Part shown: positions 20,801 through 31,440 of the stretch, in pieces
Layout: each line of letters starts with the position of its first letter
How positions within the stretch are numbered: position 1 is the stretch's first letter
Source: Pleurotus ostreatus/Saccharomyces cerevisiae fusant
Lineage: Eukaryota; Opisthokonta
Assembly (NCBI GenBank): GCA_024196135.1
Contig: JAMQCK010000149.1
Location: 1-42,291 of the forward strand
Reading direction: 5' to 3'
DNA length: 42,291 nucleotides
The notes under the pieces: generated by a model
The model's database searches: none
What the model was told of the DNA's origin: nothing
Seen by the model: only the letters and a program-made list of their open reading frames with translations
Program-made: the position numbers and the translations under genes

Positions 20801-23800
20801 GAAGGCGACACATACCTTCGGCGGCCTCAACTGCCCCAGCAGCGCCTTCGTCAGCGCCGGCACCTGCTCAGTCAGCAGATCGACCGGCGACGGTCCAGCG
20901 GGTGGCATCTCTTCATCATCTCCCCGCTTACGCTTACCCGAGGGCACACTCGCCGCCAGGGTCCCGTAGACAGCCGTCGCGTTCAAGAGTGTCACATATG
21001 TCGACCACACCTCGAGCCGCACGGTCTCCTCGCGCTCGCTGAAGCGCTGGATGAGGACGGGGGAGACCTGGAAGTGTATCGTGGTCAGTGTCAGTTCCTT
21101 CTCGTTATCCTCGCACTTCTCGTTCTCTTCACACATCTCGTTATCCTCGCACAGAAAGGGGCGCAAGCCGCTTTCGCAGCCTTCATTGTGTCGCTTATCT
21201 CCAAAAAACACTCACCTCCCTCCACACCACGCCCAACATCTCCGGCCGCGTCGAGATCACCGCGCCGAGCAGCTTCACCGCCGCGCGGCGCACCTTGTAC
21301 GACGTGTCCTCGTCGTCCGAGTATTCGTCCAGGGAGGCATCGTCTGGGTGGGGGGTTAGTTTTATCAAGCGGATGAGGTATTGTTCGGGGAAGGGGTAAG
21401 GGTAGGTGGAGTAGAAGAAGGCGGTGTAGAGGTGTGGTGGAGGAGGCGGGGTGGGGGTGAGAAGGTGGAGGTCGGTGACGAGGGTACAGCGCAAGGGAGA
21501 GTGCAGCGTAAGGGAGGGTACAGCGTAAGGGAGGGTACAGTGTAAGGGAGGGAAGGGAGTGGAGCAAAACCCATAAAGAGAAAGGGGGCGCGTAGCTATA
21601 GCAAAAAGCCCGAGACAAAGGAGCAAACAACACACCCTCCTCATCACTCGCACTACCCATCTCCTCGTCCTCATCATCCCCCGCCGCGTAGTTCGGGTCG
21701 TACTTGATCCACGTCGTGCCCGCGGAGAGGATCGTGGGCTGGGTCTGGAGGGGGGAGGTCAGCCGTCGGCAATTTGAGCAATTGGGAGAGGTCAGCCGTC
21801 GGCCATTTGCGCAATTAGGTGGCGTTGGCGTTGTGCGTTTGAGGGTCGGGGTGGGTGAAGGGGGGGGGAGGGCGAAGGGGGGGGAGGAGAGGAGAGGGCA
21901 AGAGGATAGGGAAGGAGAAGGGGAGACGCAGAACGCGGGCGAAGGGCGATGCACGACGCATAACCAGCTCAGGACCCTCATCTCCACCACACCCTCTCTC
22001 CTCCCCTTCCCCTCTTCCAACCGCCTCCCAAACCACCACACCCTCAACCCATCACCAAAGGTCTCAAAGCTCACCTTCCCCTCCCCACCCACCCACGCCC
22101 CCACCTCCGTCGGGCAGCGCAGCACGAGCGTCTCCAGCGCTTGCAAGATGTACTCCCTCAGCTCCTCCTCCTCGGACGAGGCCTCGTCAGAGGTCTGGGC
22201 GGCGGTGGACTGGGTGGGTGGGGTTAGTATTTGGGTTAATATGGGGTGGGGTTAGTATGTGGATATTGATGAAGGGAGGGGGAGAGGGTCATAGACGAGC
22301 GCAACACAATGTGAGTAGGGAAGGGGAGGAGGGGAGTCGAAGGACGCGAACTCGAAAGAAAATGGCTGAGTGCGAGAAAAGAAATAACCACTCACCAACC
22401 GCTCCAAGAACGCCGGCACCACCTTCGGCACATAGGTAGCCACCGCCGCGGGCGCGGTGCGCGCCAGGGCAGACACGAGCTGCGGGATCGTCGGGGTGGG
22501 GGCTGGAGGTCACGGGTTGAGGCGGGAGGTCGACGCGCGCACGGGTTGAGGCGGGCGGTCGACGAGCGCACGAGTTGGGGCGGGAGGTCGACGAGCGCAC
22601 GGGTTGAGGCGGGAGGTCGACAAGTTGAGGCGGGAGGTTGTCGTCCAAAGCGAGGAGGCGGCCGGTTATCGCGAGGCGAGGTTGGCGTCAAGCATCGCGA
22701 GACGAGGTTAGTGTCAAGCATCGCGAGGTGAGGTCAGCGTCGAGCATGGACAATAAAACGGCGGCAGATCAAAAGTCGGTAGACCGACGGCATGTCGGAA
22801 AATAGCAGAACGCAGGTAGAAAGAAAGCAGAACGCAGGTCGGAAGATAGTAAAACACAGAAAAGCAACCCGTCAGCCTCCCATCTGCCCACGCTAATCAT
22901 CAGACGTACCACCAAGCCCGCCCACCACCGCCTTCTCCAGCAGCCCGTTCACCAGCTCGGGCGGCGCGAGCGGCGCGAACTGCGCGAGCGTGCCGATCGC
23001 CCGTTTGCGCACGACGGGGCGCGGGTGGGCTGTGGGGAGGGTGAGTTAGCGTCGTCAGAGAGGAGGGTGGGTTAGCGAGTCATCAGTGGGGAGGGTGATT
23101 TAGAGGGTCATCAACAAATTCGTAGTCGGTAAGATGCGAAAGAAGTAGATCGTAAAACGCGAAGAAAAGTAGTTTGCAAAACGCGTAAAAGATCATCACT
23201 TACCCAACAACGGCGCCAACACGACCAAAGGCGGCGGGTCGAGGACTACGACTTGCGTCGTGCCGGAACCTGTGTGAGTGTTTCGCGCCGTTTAGCATCC
23301 AGGTGTCCGCTCAATTGGTTAGGATTGGAGACGTACCACCACCAACCGCCCCACCCACAGGCGCCACAAAATGCGCCGGGAACCTGCCGATCAGGATACT
23401 CAGAATCGCCAGCGTCTCCACGAGCGCCTCGGGCGGGGTGGCGGGCTGCGAGGGAGGGGGAGGGTTAGTATCATGATGCGCGGAGGGGTCAGTTCATTTG
23501 GTTGCGGAGAAGGGTTGATGAGGGGAGGGCGGGGGTTAGTATCTATTTCATTTTGAATCAGGTCGTATGGAGGGAGGCGAGGGGGGGGGGGGGGTTCAGT
23601 CATTGGTTGATCGACGCAAGCGCGATTTCGTGAGGGTGCAGGGAGAGTGTAAGAAGGCGACGGGAGGATGTGGGGGGGCAGGGGAATTGCGACGGGTGAA
23701 GGGAGGGATGAAGAGGGGGTAAAGGGCGCAGAGCGAGCGGGCGGCAGGACGAGGGAGGGAAGTGGGGAGAAGGAGCAGCGACAGTGGAGGAGAAGGTGTA

Positions 23801-25827
23801 TCAAACAGGCGGATGGAGAGGAAGGGATATGAGGGACGAGGAAGGAATACGAGGAATGAGGGACGGGGAAGAGCACGTTCGACAGGGTTCGTAGAGAGCG
23901 TTGCAGAAAGAGGGAGGAGACGGAGAAGAGCACGCACATTCGCCGCCTGCGCGAGCAGCTTGGGCGCCAGTTTCGCGGTCGCGGAGTCTGTAGGGGGGAG
24001 GGGGTGTCAGCACGCTGCGCTCGAGAGGTATGGTTGTACTGGTCGCAGAGGCGGGCGCGCGCAACGCGACGATGCCATCGTGTGCGCGGAACGCGCCGAT
24101 GCCCTCGTGCGCGCAGAATGCGACAATGCCCTCGTGTGCGCGGAACGCGACAGCGATGCCCGAAGAGGCGCGACACAAAGTTCCACTCAGCCTCCTCACC
24201 CCCCTCCTCTCCCACCACCATATCCTCTCCCACATCACAAACAAAAACAATCCCCCACACCACAAACACCACTCCCTAGACAAACAAACAAAAAACACCC
24301 AACTCACGCGCAATCTTCCCCTCCGGCGGCAGCTCCGCCGTGATCGTCTTCAAGGCCAAGCTCGCGATATCCCGCAGCTCGTCGTCTTTGCCGGCTAGGG
24401 GGCAGGAGTTAGTCCATGGGTATGAGGGGTGTTGAGAGGGAGGTAGAGATGATTGAGGGGAGGAGGGGATGGTGGGAGGGGAGGGGAGGAGAAGCAGGGG
24501 ATGGTGGGAGGGGAGGAAGCCATGGGGGGAAGGGGAAGGGGGAAGGGGAAGGGGAAAGGAGAGGAGAGGAGAGGAGAGGAAGGGACGAGGGGGCGGTGAG
24601 GAATGAAGGAGAGGAGGGAGGGAGTGGAGGTGGGGAAGGAGAGGGGAGGTGGGGAAGGAGCGAGATGTAGGAGGTGGGGAAGGAGGGATGGGGGTATACG
24701 GAAGGAGGACGGGAGGGGGTGCACAACAACAGCCAGAGTCGTGGACGAAGCGAGCATGGGAGTGGAGGGTGAAGCGGAATGTGAGAGGAAGTGCAGCGGA
24801 ATGTACAGTCAAGCACGAAAAGGCGACGGGAGAGGAGGAGAAGGAGGGAGGAATGTACAACGAGAATTGGAGTCGTGGATGAGGCAAGAATGGGAGAGGA
24901 GGGTGAGGCGACAATGGGAGTGGAGGGTAAAAGCGACAATGGGAAGGGAGGGTAAAGCGAGAATGGGAGTCGAGGGCCAAGCGACAATGGGAGGGGAAGA
25001 CGGAGGAGAGCGAGTGGGGGAGGTGCGCACAGCGGGTGGGGGAGGTGAGCACATGGTTGGCGCGACGGGACGTACCCGAAAAGTCGATGAGCCGATCGAC
25101 GACGAGCTCCATCTGCGACTGCTTGATGATCTTGATGAGCTGGCCGAGGCTGGATTGGCGAGGTGGAGAGGCATGAGAGGAAGTGTATGTGGCGAAACAT
25201 GTGGGTGGTACGATGTTCGCGAGAGGATGCAGGTAAGTGTGTAGCGCGAATGACAAGCACGCGAGTTACGCGAATGACAAGCGAGGAAGCGATGGCGAGG
25301 GAAATGTTCACGATGGCGAGCGAGATGTTCACGATGGAGGAAGGGGCAGTCAGCGACCACGACCATGCACATATGAGGCACGACACGCACCACTTCACCG
25401 CCTGGTTCTTCACTTCGCTGATCTTGTCCTCCACAAGCGCCAAGACTTGCTTCAACACCTAGGCGCGATTCCGTCAGCAGCGAATCGCATCCCGAGGGCA
25501 TCGCCACACACCTTATTCTCCGTCGCCTCCTCCCCCAAAAACGAGGCCGGGTCGTTCTTAATCTCGTTCATGAGGTCATTCAACCCCATAAACCTGCAGC
25601 CCGCCGCGCGTCAACAAGCGCCGCCCTCCCCACCCGCATCCCACGCACCGATAGTCCTGGTCCGGGCTCTGCATCTACATGCGCGAACGGCGGGGCATAA
25701 AGAGAATGCGAGGCAAGCACGGCGGGCAAGATCGACGCGTCGGGGTCAGCGCTGCCGGGCGTGTGATCAGGACTGGCGCGCGACGCACCTTCTCGATGAG
25801 GCTGTTCATCATGTACGTCTTCGTCAT
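17855..25827 (-). CDS. CAND1: CAND1/TIP120, cullin-associated NEDD8-dissociated protein
   Basis: A complete minus-strand gene of 26 exons: 25827-25789, 25674-25649, 25593-25512, 25458-25391, 25149-25076, 24394-24308, 23987-23938, 23445-23337, 23269-23204, 23029-22910, 22502-22396, 22209-22093, 21744-21636, 21343-21216, 21067-20816, 20667-20440, 20381-20273, 20219-19993, 19931-19816, 19764-19608, 19554-19217, 19160-19066, 19016-18913, 18859-18692, 18639-18493, 18445-17855. Every junction keeps frame, giving 1237 aa (1243 if exon 12 ends at 22075); human CAND1 is 1230. HEAT repeats run throughout. Recognisable blocks are DELRDIASLALKTITAELPP, EEEELREYILQALETLVLRC, WIKYDPNYAAGDDEDEE with its acidic loop, DTSYKVRRAAVKLLGAVIST, GNITVGNLHHFLP and the TIP120 block DDGLEARKTAYETLYTLLD. 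CAND1 wraps unneddylated cullin-RBX1 and exchanges substrate receptors, such as Skp1-F-box modules. Exon 12's donor is the one ambiguous splice site. Confidence 0.97.
20713..20766. repeat. 18-bp minisatellite in a CAND1 intron, three units
   Basis: Units at 20713-20730, 20731-20748 and 20749-20766 (type GTAGCGTGCGTGGAAGGG). The third is diverged. They lie in the intron 20668-20815. Confidence 0.85.
21483..21550. repeat. 17-18-bp minisatellite in a CAND1 intron, about four units
   Basis: Repeated GGTACAGCGTAAGGGAG-like units fill 21483-21550 in the intron 21344-21635. The sequence is unrelated to the other intronic repeats. Confidence 0.8.
21755..21819. repeat. Two-copy ~32-bp repeat in a CAND1 intron
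   Basis: GAGGTCAGCCGTCGGC followed by an ATTTG-GCAATT segment occurs at 21755-21785 and 21788-21819. It is in the intron after exon 12. Confidence 0.8.
22511..22747. repeat. Two consecutive minisatellites in one CAND1 intron
   Basis: About 22511-22640 holds roughly four imperfect ~29-bp units (core CGCACGGGTTGAGGCGGGAG). 22670-22747 holds three 26-bp units (22670-22695, 22696-22721, 22722-22747; core GCGAGGCGAGGTTGGCGTCA). Both lie in the intron 22503-22909. A third, weaker 22-bp duplication follows at about 22804-22848. Confidence 0.85.
24053..24160. repeat. 27-bp minisatellite in a CAND1 intron, four units
   Basis: Units at 24053-24079, 24080-24106, 24107-24133 and 24134-24160 (core GTGCGCGGAACGCGACGATG). 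They lie in the intron 23988-24307. Although the unit is a multiple of three and leaves long ORFs, these are not part of the CAND1 frame. Confidence 0.85.
24908..25004. repeat. 24-25-bp purine-rich minisatellite in a CAND1 intron, four units
   Basis: Units at 24908-24932, 24933-24956, 24957-24980 and 24981-25004 (core GCGACAATGGGAGTGGAGGG). They lie in the 681-nt intron 24395-25075, which is strongly purine-rich on the plus strand, so the CAND1 transcript there is pyrimidine-rich. Confidence 0.85.
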
Positions 25828-27006
25828 CTTGGGCAGCTCTCTCTCTCCTATGCTCCTCCGTCTTCACTATGCTATGTCGTTCCGTGTATGCTCTCAGTCG
25901 TCTGTGCGTGCGAGGGTACGCGTCAGAATCGCACGGGCAGCGCAGGACGCGCGGCGCTCACGGTCTGGGACGCTATCGTGCGTCGAGGGGACGCGGGATA
26001 GACAGTGGGAGGTATGCAGATGAGAGTGTATGTTTTCCTGTTTGACGATGGATGGATCCGGGAGCAGAGCCGGCTGGGCACTGGTGAAAGGGCACAATCG
26101 CGATCGACGCCACATGCAGCGGTCCCGACCGTGACTTTGTGGCGTCATCGGCCCCGGCGTCCGGCCCGTCCTTCCCGCCGCTCTGCCACTTGGGTCGTGC
26201 GCCCCCGACTTACCAGTCTGCTCGCCAGCCTGATCCACTAGCTGTCACCTCTCTTTGACTGATATGCCTTCTCCCGCTTGCGCTAGGAGACCTGCCGTCT
26301 TCTGAACCTGGCTTTTGTATTTCTTCGCCTCTCCCACACGTTTCTTCTTCATCCCACGTCTTCAGCGCGTCTTGCTGACCCTCTCGTCTCACAGTGGATC
26401 CATCTTGCACCGGGATGGTGGGCTCTCAATTTCAGGAGCGACAAAGACACCCTCAAACGGCATGACGGATATATGGACCACGGCCAAAGTCCATTGCCGA
26501 AATATGGCATATGCGCATTTCTATATCGTTCATGTATACTGTAGCCTGAAAACCGTCCACGTTATAGGCAAGCAGTATATAGAGCCCATGCTGCTCAAAT
26601 GCAAAGAAGCGCATATACGTATCATATGAAGCCCCGGTTCACGGTATCATGAAGTCCTTCGCCTGAGTTGCCCAGGACTCGGAGCGTCAAGTAAAAATCG
26701 GCATCCACCGAGATAGCGCCACAAATTCATTTGCGGCCTCGCATGAATGCTCGATGACAGAAACAGCGCTTGACTGGCGCTACCATCATATCGTCGCCCA
26801 AGTCGCCCACCCGCTCGATTACTAGTCTGCTGCAAGTAAATCCGAACCCCCCTACTATACCCGACGCTAGTAAACACTCCTCTACGCCCTTAGGCTTTTT
26901 GTTCAGTGAGACATCCGGGGACATCTTCTTCGCCACCTCCATTCCACGCCCTCCTTCCTCCTTCTCCACCGCACCTAGGTGGTAGATCCTGAATAAACCA
27001 GAGAAC
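25828..27006. other. 1.2 kb divergent intergenic region (CAND1 and BTB copy 1)
   Basis: CAND1 is transcribed leftward and the BTB gene rightward, so both promoters must lie here. Several ORFs up to 114 codons exist, including 26727-27014 on the minus strand (95 codons), but none has motif or paralogue support. No clear TATA box is seen near either start. Confidence 0.4.
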
Positions 27007-28144
27007 ATGGCCAACCAACCGCCTACCGTGTCGGTATCGCAGAGATGTACGTTGTACGCGCCAGTCTACGCCCCTCGCGACTGATCTCCCTAGTCTCCGC
27101 CCAAACGCCCACTACCGTCGCCTTCCAATCCCGCGACGGCGAGGTATTCCATGTCGAGCGCGACAAACTTGAGCGCGCGTCTGACTTTGCGCCGCCATCC
27201 AGCGTGACGTCCTCTTCCTCCGAGAAGATCATCCTTGACGAGGACGCCGCGACCCTCGATCTATTGTTCCGCTTCGTTTACTTCGACATCCCTATCAACC
27301 TGGCTAGTTTCCCCCTCCTCCTCGTCGACGACCTCGCCGAGGCGGCCCACAAATACGTCGTTCATACCGCTATCGTCGCCTGTCACGCGTATATGCTGTA
27401 CGTCTTTCCCGAATTGCGCGCACTAGCTCCCAATCCAACGCCGCTGACCTCGAATCTTAGATACACGGCCAAAGACCATCCAACCACCGCGATGAAATTC
27501 GCCGCGCGGCATAACTATATGGACATCCTGGATGCCGCCGCACCTCACGCCATCGGCACGGACCTCAAGGCTATGAAAGAGATCCTCCCCACCTCCCTCG
27601 TCCTCCCTTGGGTGCGCTATAATCCTTCCTCCGCCATCCCCACCTTACCTCCAACGAACTCACATCCCTTACGCATCCTTTACAGGTCACCTTCAACGAC
27701 GCCTACAACCAGATTGCTCAAGGTCTCCCCCGGATGCTGAGTCAGGAAGTCAACGTGGACGAGGAGAGTCCAAACGCGCACTACGACGGCTACCACGACA
27801 CGTACGACGGCTACCACGACACGTACGACGACTGCAAGCTCGGAGACAAGCGCATCCAGATCTGGCGCTCGATCCAGCGCGACATCGCGCTCGTGGTCGT
27901 CGACGGCGGTGCCCAGAATCTGCGCGACCTCGACCGCATATCCAGCGCCGACCTCGACCGCATATCCAGCGCCGACCGCGACCGCACATTCAGCGCCGAC
28001 CGCGACCGCATATTCAGCCTCGACCTCTTCCAGCGCGTCGCCGCGTGCGACTGGTGCCACGGCGCGCTCTTGGGCTACAAGTTCAATGTTGCGCAGCAGA
28101 TGAAGGAGTTGCGTGAGAAGCATCCCTTCTCGAGCTATGCGTGA
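27007..28144 (+). CDS. BTB/POZ-like protein, intact copy 1
   Basis: Four exons: 27007-27046, 27094-27397, 27461-27611, 27686-28144, giving 317 aa. Intron phases are 1, 2 and 0, as in the three other copies. Residues about 16-110 form the BTB-like core: TTVAFQSRDGEVFHVERDKL, ASDFAPPSS, ATLDLLFRFVYFDIPI and LAEAAHKYVVHTAIVACHAY. Exon 3 holds a helical segment (AARHNYMDILDAAAPHAIGT). Exon 4 starts VTFNDAYNQIAQGL. It carries two runs of in-frame tandem repeats and ends with a C-x2-C motif (ACDWCHGALLG) and HPFSSYA. The stop codon lies inside a 28-bp tandem duplication (separate entry). BTB domains mediate dimerisation and often CUL3 binding. The partner is unknown. This is the only family member in the window with all four exons unbroken. 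Confidence 0.85.
27782..28021. repeat. In-frame 21-bp and 24-bp coding repeats in the BTB copy 1 last exon
   Basis: A 21-bp unit encoding YDGYHDT occurs twice at 27782-27823 with a partial third. A 24-bp unit encoding DLDRISSA-like octapeptides occurs four times at 27926-28021. Both periods are multiples of three, so copy-number change would preserve the frame. Confidence 0.9.
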
Positions 28145-28166
28145 GAAGCATCCCTTCTCGAGCTAC
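28111..28166. repeat. 28-bp tandem duplication spanning the BTB copy 1 stop codon
   Basis: 28111-28138 and 28139-28166 are identical except for the last base (core GCGTGAGAAGCATCCCTTCT). In copy 1 of the unit the frame reads REKHPFSSY. In copy 2 the shifted frame gives the TGA stop at 28142-28144. The duplication therefore supplies the present stop codon. Confidence 0.9.
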
Positions 28167-28676
28167 GTGTGAGTTGTTCGCACTTCGAAGACCCAATAGC
28201 GCGGAAATTTGTACTATATCTTATCTGCAAGCTCCCTATATGATTGACGGTTGCAACCCCTCTTCTTTCCGTGCGCCATGACCTTCCATATCTCCGGGCC
28301 AGCCACGCGGTCAGTCGGCGGCGGCGGTTGTTCGTCCGGCCCAGTTCAGGTTTCATTTACCCTTCGAGCTCTCGTGCTCATCTACGACGTTACCACTCGC
28401 GCCTTCCAGCCCGTTGTGTTTGCTCATAGTAGTGCGGTGCTCTCGAGATGTACGCCTCCTCTATCGTGTCCTAGTCGTTCGCGCTGACACGTCGCGATTC
28501 CATCAGTCTACAACGAGACAAGGTCGACCATTCCCTCCGTATCCAGGGAGGGCACGACTTTCTACAACCCGCGAAGGAGCGACCCTCTACATCCCGCGAG
28601 GAGAGCTTGACCGAGGCTGTGGCATCGACCCACCACCACTGGTCATCGCGACGCAGCCGGTCCATCTTACCGGAGG
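28145..28676. other. Spacer after BTB copy 1
   Basis: Apart from the second unit of the 28-bp duplication, nothing is recognised. The ORFs are short and unsupported. Confidence 0.35.
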
Positions 28677-29762
28677 GTGAAGACTCTCGAGACCAATTTA
28701 CGGTCTGTATGCTTCAATGCACCTGTCCTTGATGGCCCGTCCTTCGACGTCGCCGATGTCGCGGATAAAAGTCAACTCCGCCATCCCGCTCCGTTGCTAC
28801 ATCTGAGGTACGAGGTTTATTCCTTCGTATGTGCAGGATGTATCCAACACCCGCCTGGCTCGCAAGCCAAGCAGCACCCAGTCGAAATTTCATCATACGC
28901 GTCCAAGCGCGACCCCTGCGGCCTTCTCGATCATGTCTCTCCTCTTGTGCGCGAGCTCGAGGCTGTTCTCCTTGCTTCACACTTCACACGTCGGGTGAGT
29001 GCTGACGCACCATCAGACGCGCTGGCGCCAAATCACCGCACCACCTGCAGGCGTTCTTCGAGCGGCAGTACCGCCAGCTCGTCCGACACGAAGTCGATCG
29101 GCTTCATGGCGATGAATGACTACTACGACGACACGACGACTTTCCATGAATGCGACCACGGAAGCGAAGGGCTGAAGGTCTGCGAACTCGTCCAGCGAGA
29201 TGCCGGGTATGCGCTTTTAGCAATCGGCGGGCTTTTTGAACTCTTGGACCTAGACAAGATATTCACTCCTGGTGTGCTAAAGGCGTCTCCGAATGCCCTT
29301 GCTGCCGTACTGCCTTTTTCCTCTGAACAGATCGCCGATGAGGTTCTAGTTGAGGCACCAGTCACAGTTTTCCGAACAAGTATACACGTCGAGCACATCA
29401 TCTGTCTATATAACACAGTCCCTTTCCCAGAGAACCCCGAAACCATCCTCAAAACGGCCAAATCAGCCCCCGCGGATCGGGAGCAGGCGACAACTTTCAC
29501 CAAATGGGGGAACTGCCGTTTTGGGAACAAGGCCAAATCCTGCCCCATCGGGACCCCATGCAAAACCTCACCATGTAGAGCGAAAAGTCGCACGGAGGCG
29601 TGTGACGCTGCGCTTCCGATTTCAACCGATGTCGTTCGATTTCCTGACCATCTTGAGCCTGGAGGGACCTGTAGAAGTTCGTGGAGGGACCTGAAGAAGT
29701 TCGTTGAGGGAAAAGGCTTTTTGGTGTGTGTTCAATGTGTATACCGCTGGATCGGCTGCTGA
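28677..29762 (+). CDS. Unclassified ORF with a possible BTB-family C-terminal segment
   Basis: A long open frame of 361 codons that I do not recognise. Its first third looks non-native (many Arg, Cys and Ser, no motif). The stretch around 29190-29270 reads LVQRDAGYALLAIGGLFELL followed by DLDKIF. This resembles the last-exon segment of BTB copy 1 (SIQRDIALVVVDGGAQNLRD then LDRI) in length and in the QRD, GG and L-DLD positions. The initiator is not an ATG in this frame, so the true start may be an internal ATG or an upstream exon. Options are a decayed BTB-family gene, a real gene with unseen introns, or a chance ORF. Confidence that it is coding as drawn is low. Confidence 0.3.
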   Translation: MKTLETNLRSVCFNAPVLDGPSFDVADVADKSQLRHPAPLLHLRYEVYSFVCAGCIQHPPGSQAKQHPVEISSYASKRDPCGLLDHVSPLVRELEAVLLASHFTRRVSADAPSDALAPNHRTTCRRSSSGSTASSSDTKSIGFMAMNDYYDDTTTFHECDHGSEGLKVCELVQRDAGYALLAIGGLFELLDLDKIFTPGVLKASPNALAAVLPFSSEQIADEVLVEAPVTVFRTSIHVEHIICLYNTVPFPENPETILKTAKSAPADREQATTFTKWGNCRFGNKAKSCPIGTPCKTSPCRAKSRTEACDAALPISTDVVRFPDHLEPGGTCRSSWRDLKKFVEGKGFLVCVQCVYRWIGC

Positions 29763-29814
29763 CTGCTGTTCTAGGCGAGCTTCGCTGCGATCGACGTATT
29801 CAGCGATCACTGGT

Positions 29815-30950
29815 ATGGACCCGGGAGAAGATCCGCGCGTTGACGCGCTCAGGCGGCGCAACGAGGCGTTGGCGAAGGAGAAGGAGGCGATAGAGGTCGA
29901 CAAGGAGGCGCTGCGTATCGAGCTGCAGCGCGCGGTGGTGCGTAATCACGCATCTTAGCGATGGCGGGACTTACATGCTCGTCCACATAGGATGCCAGAG
30001 CGCGGGCGGAGGCAGAGGCGGCGAAAGCGAAGGACGTTGCAGTGCAGGCGGGGCGCCATGTTGCTGAAGCCCACGCGCGAGCCGCCAACGCGATCAGGGA
30101 GCTCATAATGGCGAAGGATGAGGTGCGACGGCTTGGGGGCGAAGTCCGCCTTCTTCGGGACGAGGGGGAGGCGACGCAGAAGAAGCTCCTACAGTCGCAA
30201 CGCAGGGCTCGCCAGTTGTTCAAGCGCCTCGAGCAGGCGCGTGCTATCCTATACGCTGAAGACGACGATGACGAAAGCGCAAGCGACGGCGGCGGACTTG
30301 TAGATGTCGAGATGCTGGATTACAAAGTCGAGCAGAAACCGGACGCGCCTACAACTCTCACTCCGCCGCCGGAGACACAACCGCTTCCAGATGCAGCGGC
30401 GCATGTAGAGGCTCATACGGAAGGCGCTGAGGCCGCCGTCCCGTCGCCTGCCAATGCATCGCTTTCGCTTTCAGTCTCCACGGATAGAGCGGAGGACTCA
30501 CCAATGGATCGGACACAGTTGCTCGCGCCCGAGCCGTACACATCGACCTCCGCTCTCTTCAGCATCCAAACTTCGCGCCCCATTGCACTCCCTTCGCTGA
30601 TTGGTATCTGTCCGCCCCGACAGGTCAGCTCGGACGACACCACGGAGCCCGCCGAGGATGCGAGCACCGGGAAGAAGCGCAAGTGGACAACGACGATCAT
30701 GAAGACATGGGTAGGCACCAACCCTAGCACGACCAAGCCTGATCTCGAAGTCAGGGATCCCAGGGCCCGTGCCCGACTGGACAGGAAGTGAGTACTCGGC
30801 AGTATGATGATAATGGGCTCACGAAACTGATTCTGATCAAGGAAGGAGCTGAAGAAGCAGAGAGAGGAGAGGTCTAGGGCCCTGCCGGCGCCACGTCGCA
30901 TTCAAGGGTTTCACGCCGCGCAGGACACGACGGAAGGCAACAGCATATAG
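29815..30950 (+). CDS. Coiled-coil protein D
   Basis: Three exons: 29815-29937, 29991-30787, 30842-30950, giving 342 aa. The junctions (GTGCGT/TAG and GTGAGT/AAG) keep frame. Residues 1-110 are a charged, heptad-like coiled coil: ALAKEKEAIEVDKEALRIEL, AEAEAAKAKDVAVQA and KDEVRRLGGEVRLLRDEGEA, then QLFKRLEQARAIL. An acidic run DDDDES follows, then a proline/serine/threonine-rich disordered region. The tail is basic: GKKRKWTT, RDPRARARLDRK and KELKKQREERSR. The tail could be a nuclear localisation signal. A partial paralogue with the same first intron position follows at 31441. No enzymatic motif is seen and I cannot name the family. Confidence 0.8.
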
Positions 30951-31440
30951 TGGTAGGATTGCCCGTATGGTGATTACCGCAATCGTTGATTCTTTTCACC
31001 CGGGATGGCCCGCAATCTGATGCATCTTCTGTTGACCGAACTTCATAAGATTACGACGACTGGGCCTTGATGTGTCGGGACATGTCATTAGCTCGATAGT
31101 TCGTTCTCGACGGGCCAGAAAGATCTAAGACGGTGAAGCGTAGTCCTGGAGAGCGGGGAGGAGCTTCACGGCGATGCCAATGCATGATGGGAGAAGCGTC
31201 GGTGGCGGGCGGACGCCAGTGCTTGAACGTGTGAACAAATCTTCCATTTCGGGAAACAATGGATTCCCGCTTCCTGACTCCGGCGTCCATAAAGCGAATA
31301 TCGGGCACGCGACGCAGTCCCCCCATGCAGCTCCTTAGACCGTCTCGCGCGCACAAAAGAGTCTTGACATGCGAACACCGACCCTAGCTTAGCCAGCAAT
31401 CACAGCAGAGCCGAAGGGCGTTCGCAGCAACGAACCGTTC
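30951..31440. other. Spacer between the two coiled-coil genes
   Basis: About 490 bases with only short unsupported ORFs, mostly on the minus strand. It presumably contains the missing 5' end or promoter of the second coiled-coil gene. Confidence 0.35.

Noticed and set aside
22210..22260. GGGTTAG-like strings resembling telomere repeats
   Set aside because: On the transcribed minus strand they read ACTAACCC and sit at the expected branch-point position before intron acceptors. They also recur in several other CAND1 introns.
24276..25507. Minus-strand ORFs of 230-350 codons rich in Pro, Ser and Leu
   Set aside because: They cross the 681-nt pyrimidine-rich CAND1 intron. Only the short exonic pieces match CAND1, and the rest is low-complexity repeat sequence.
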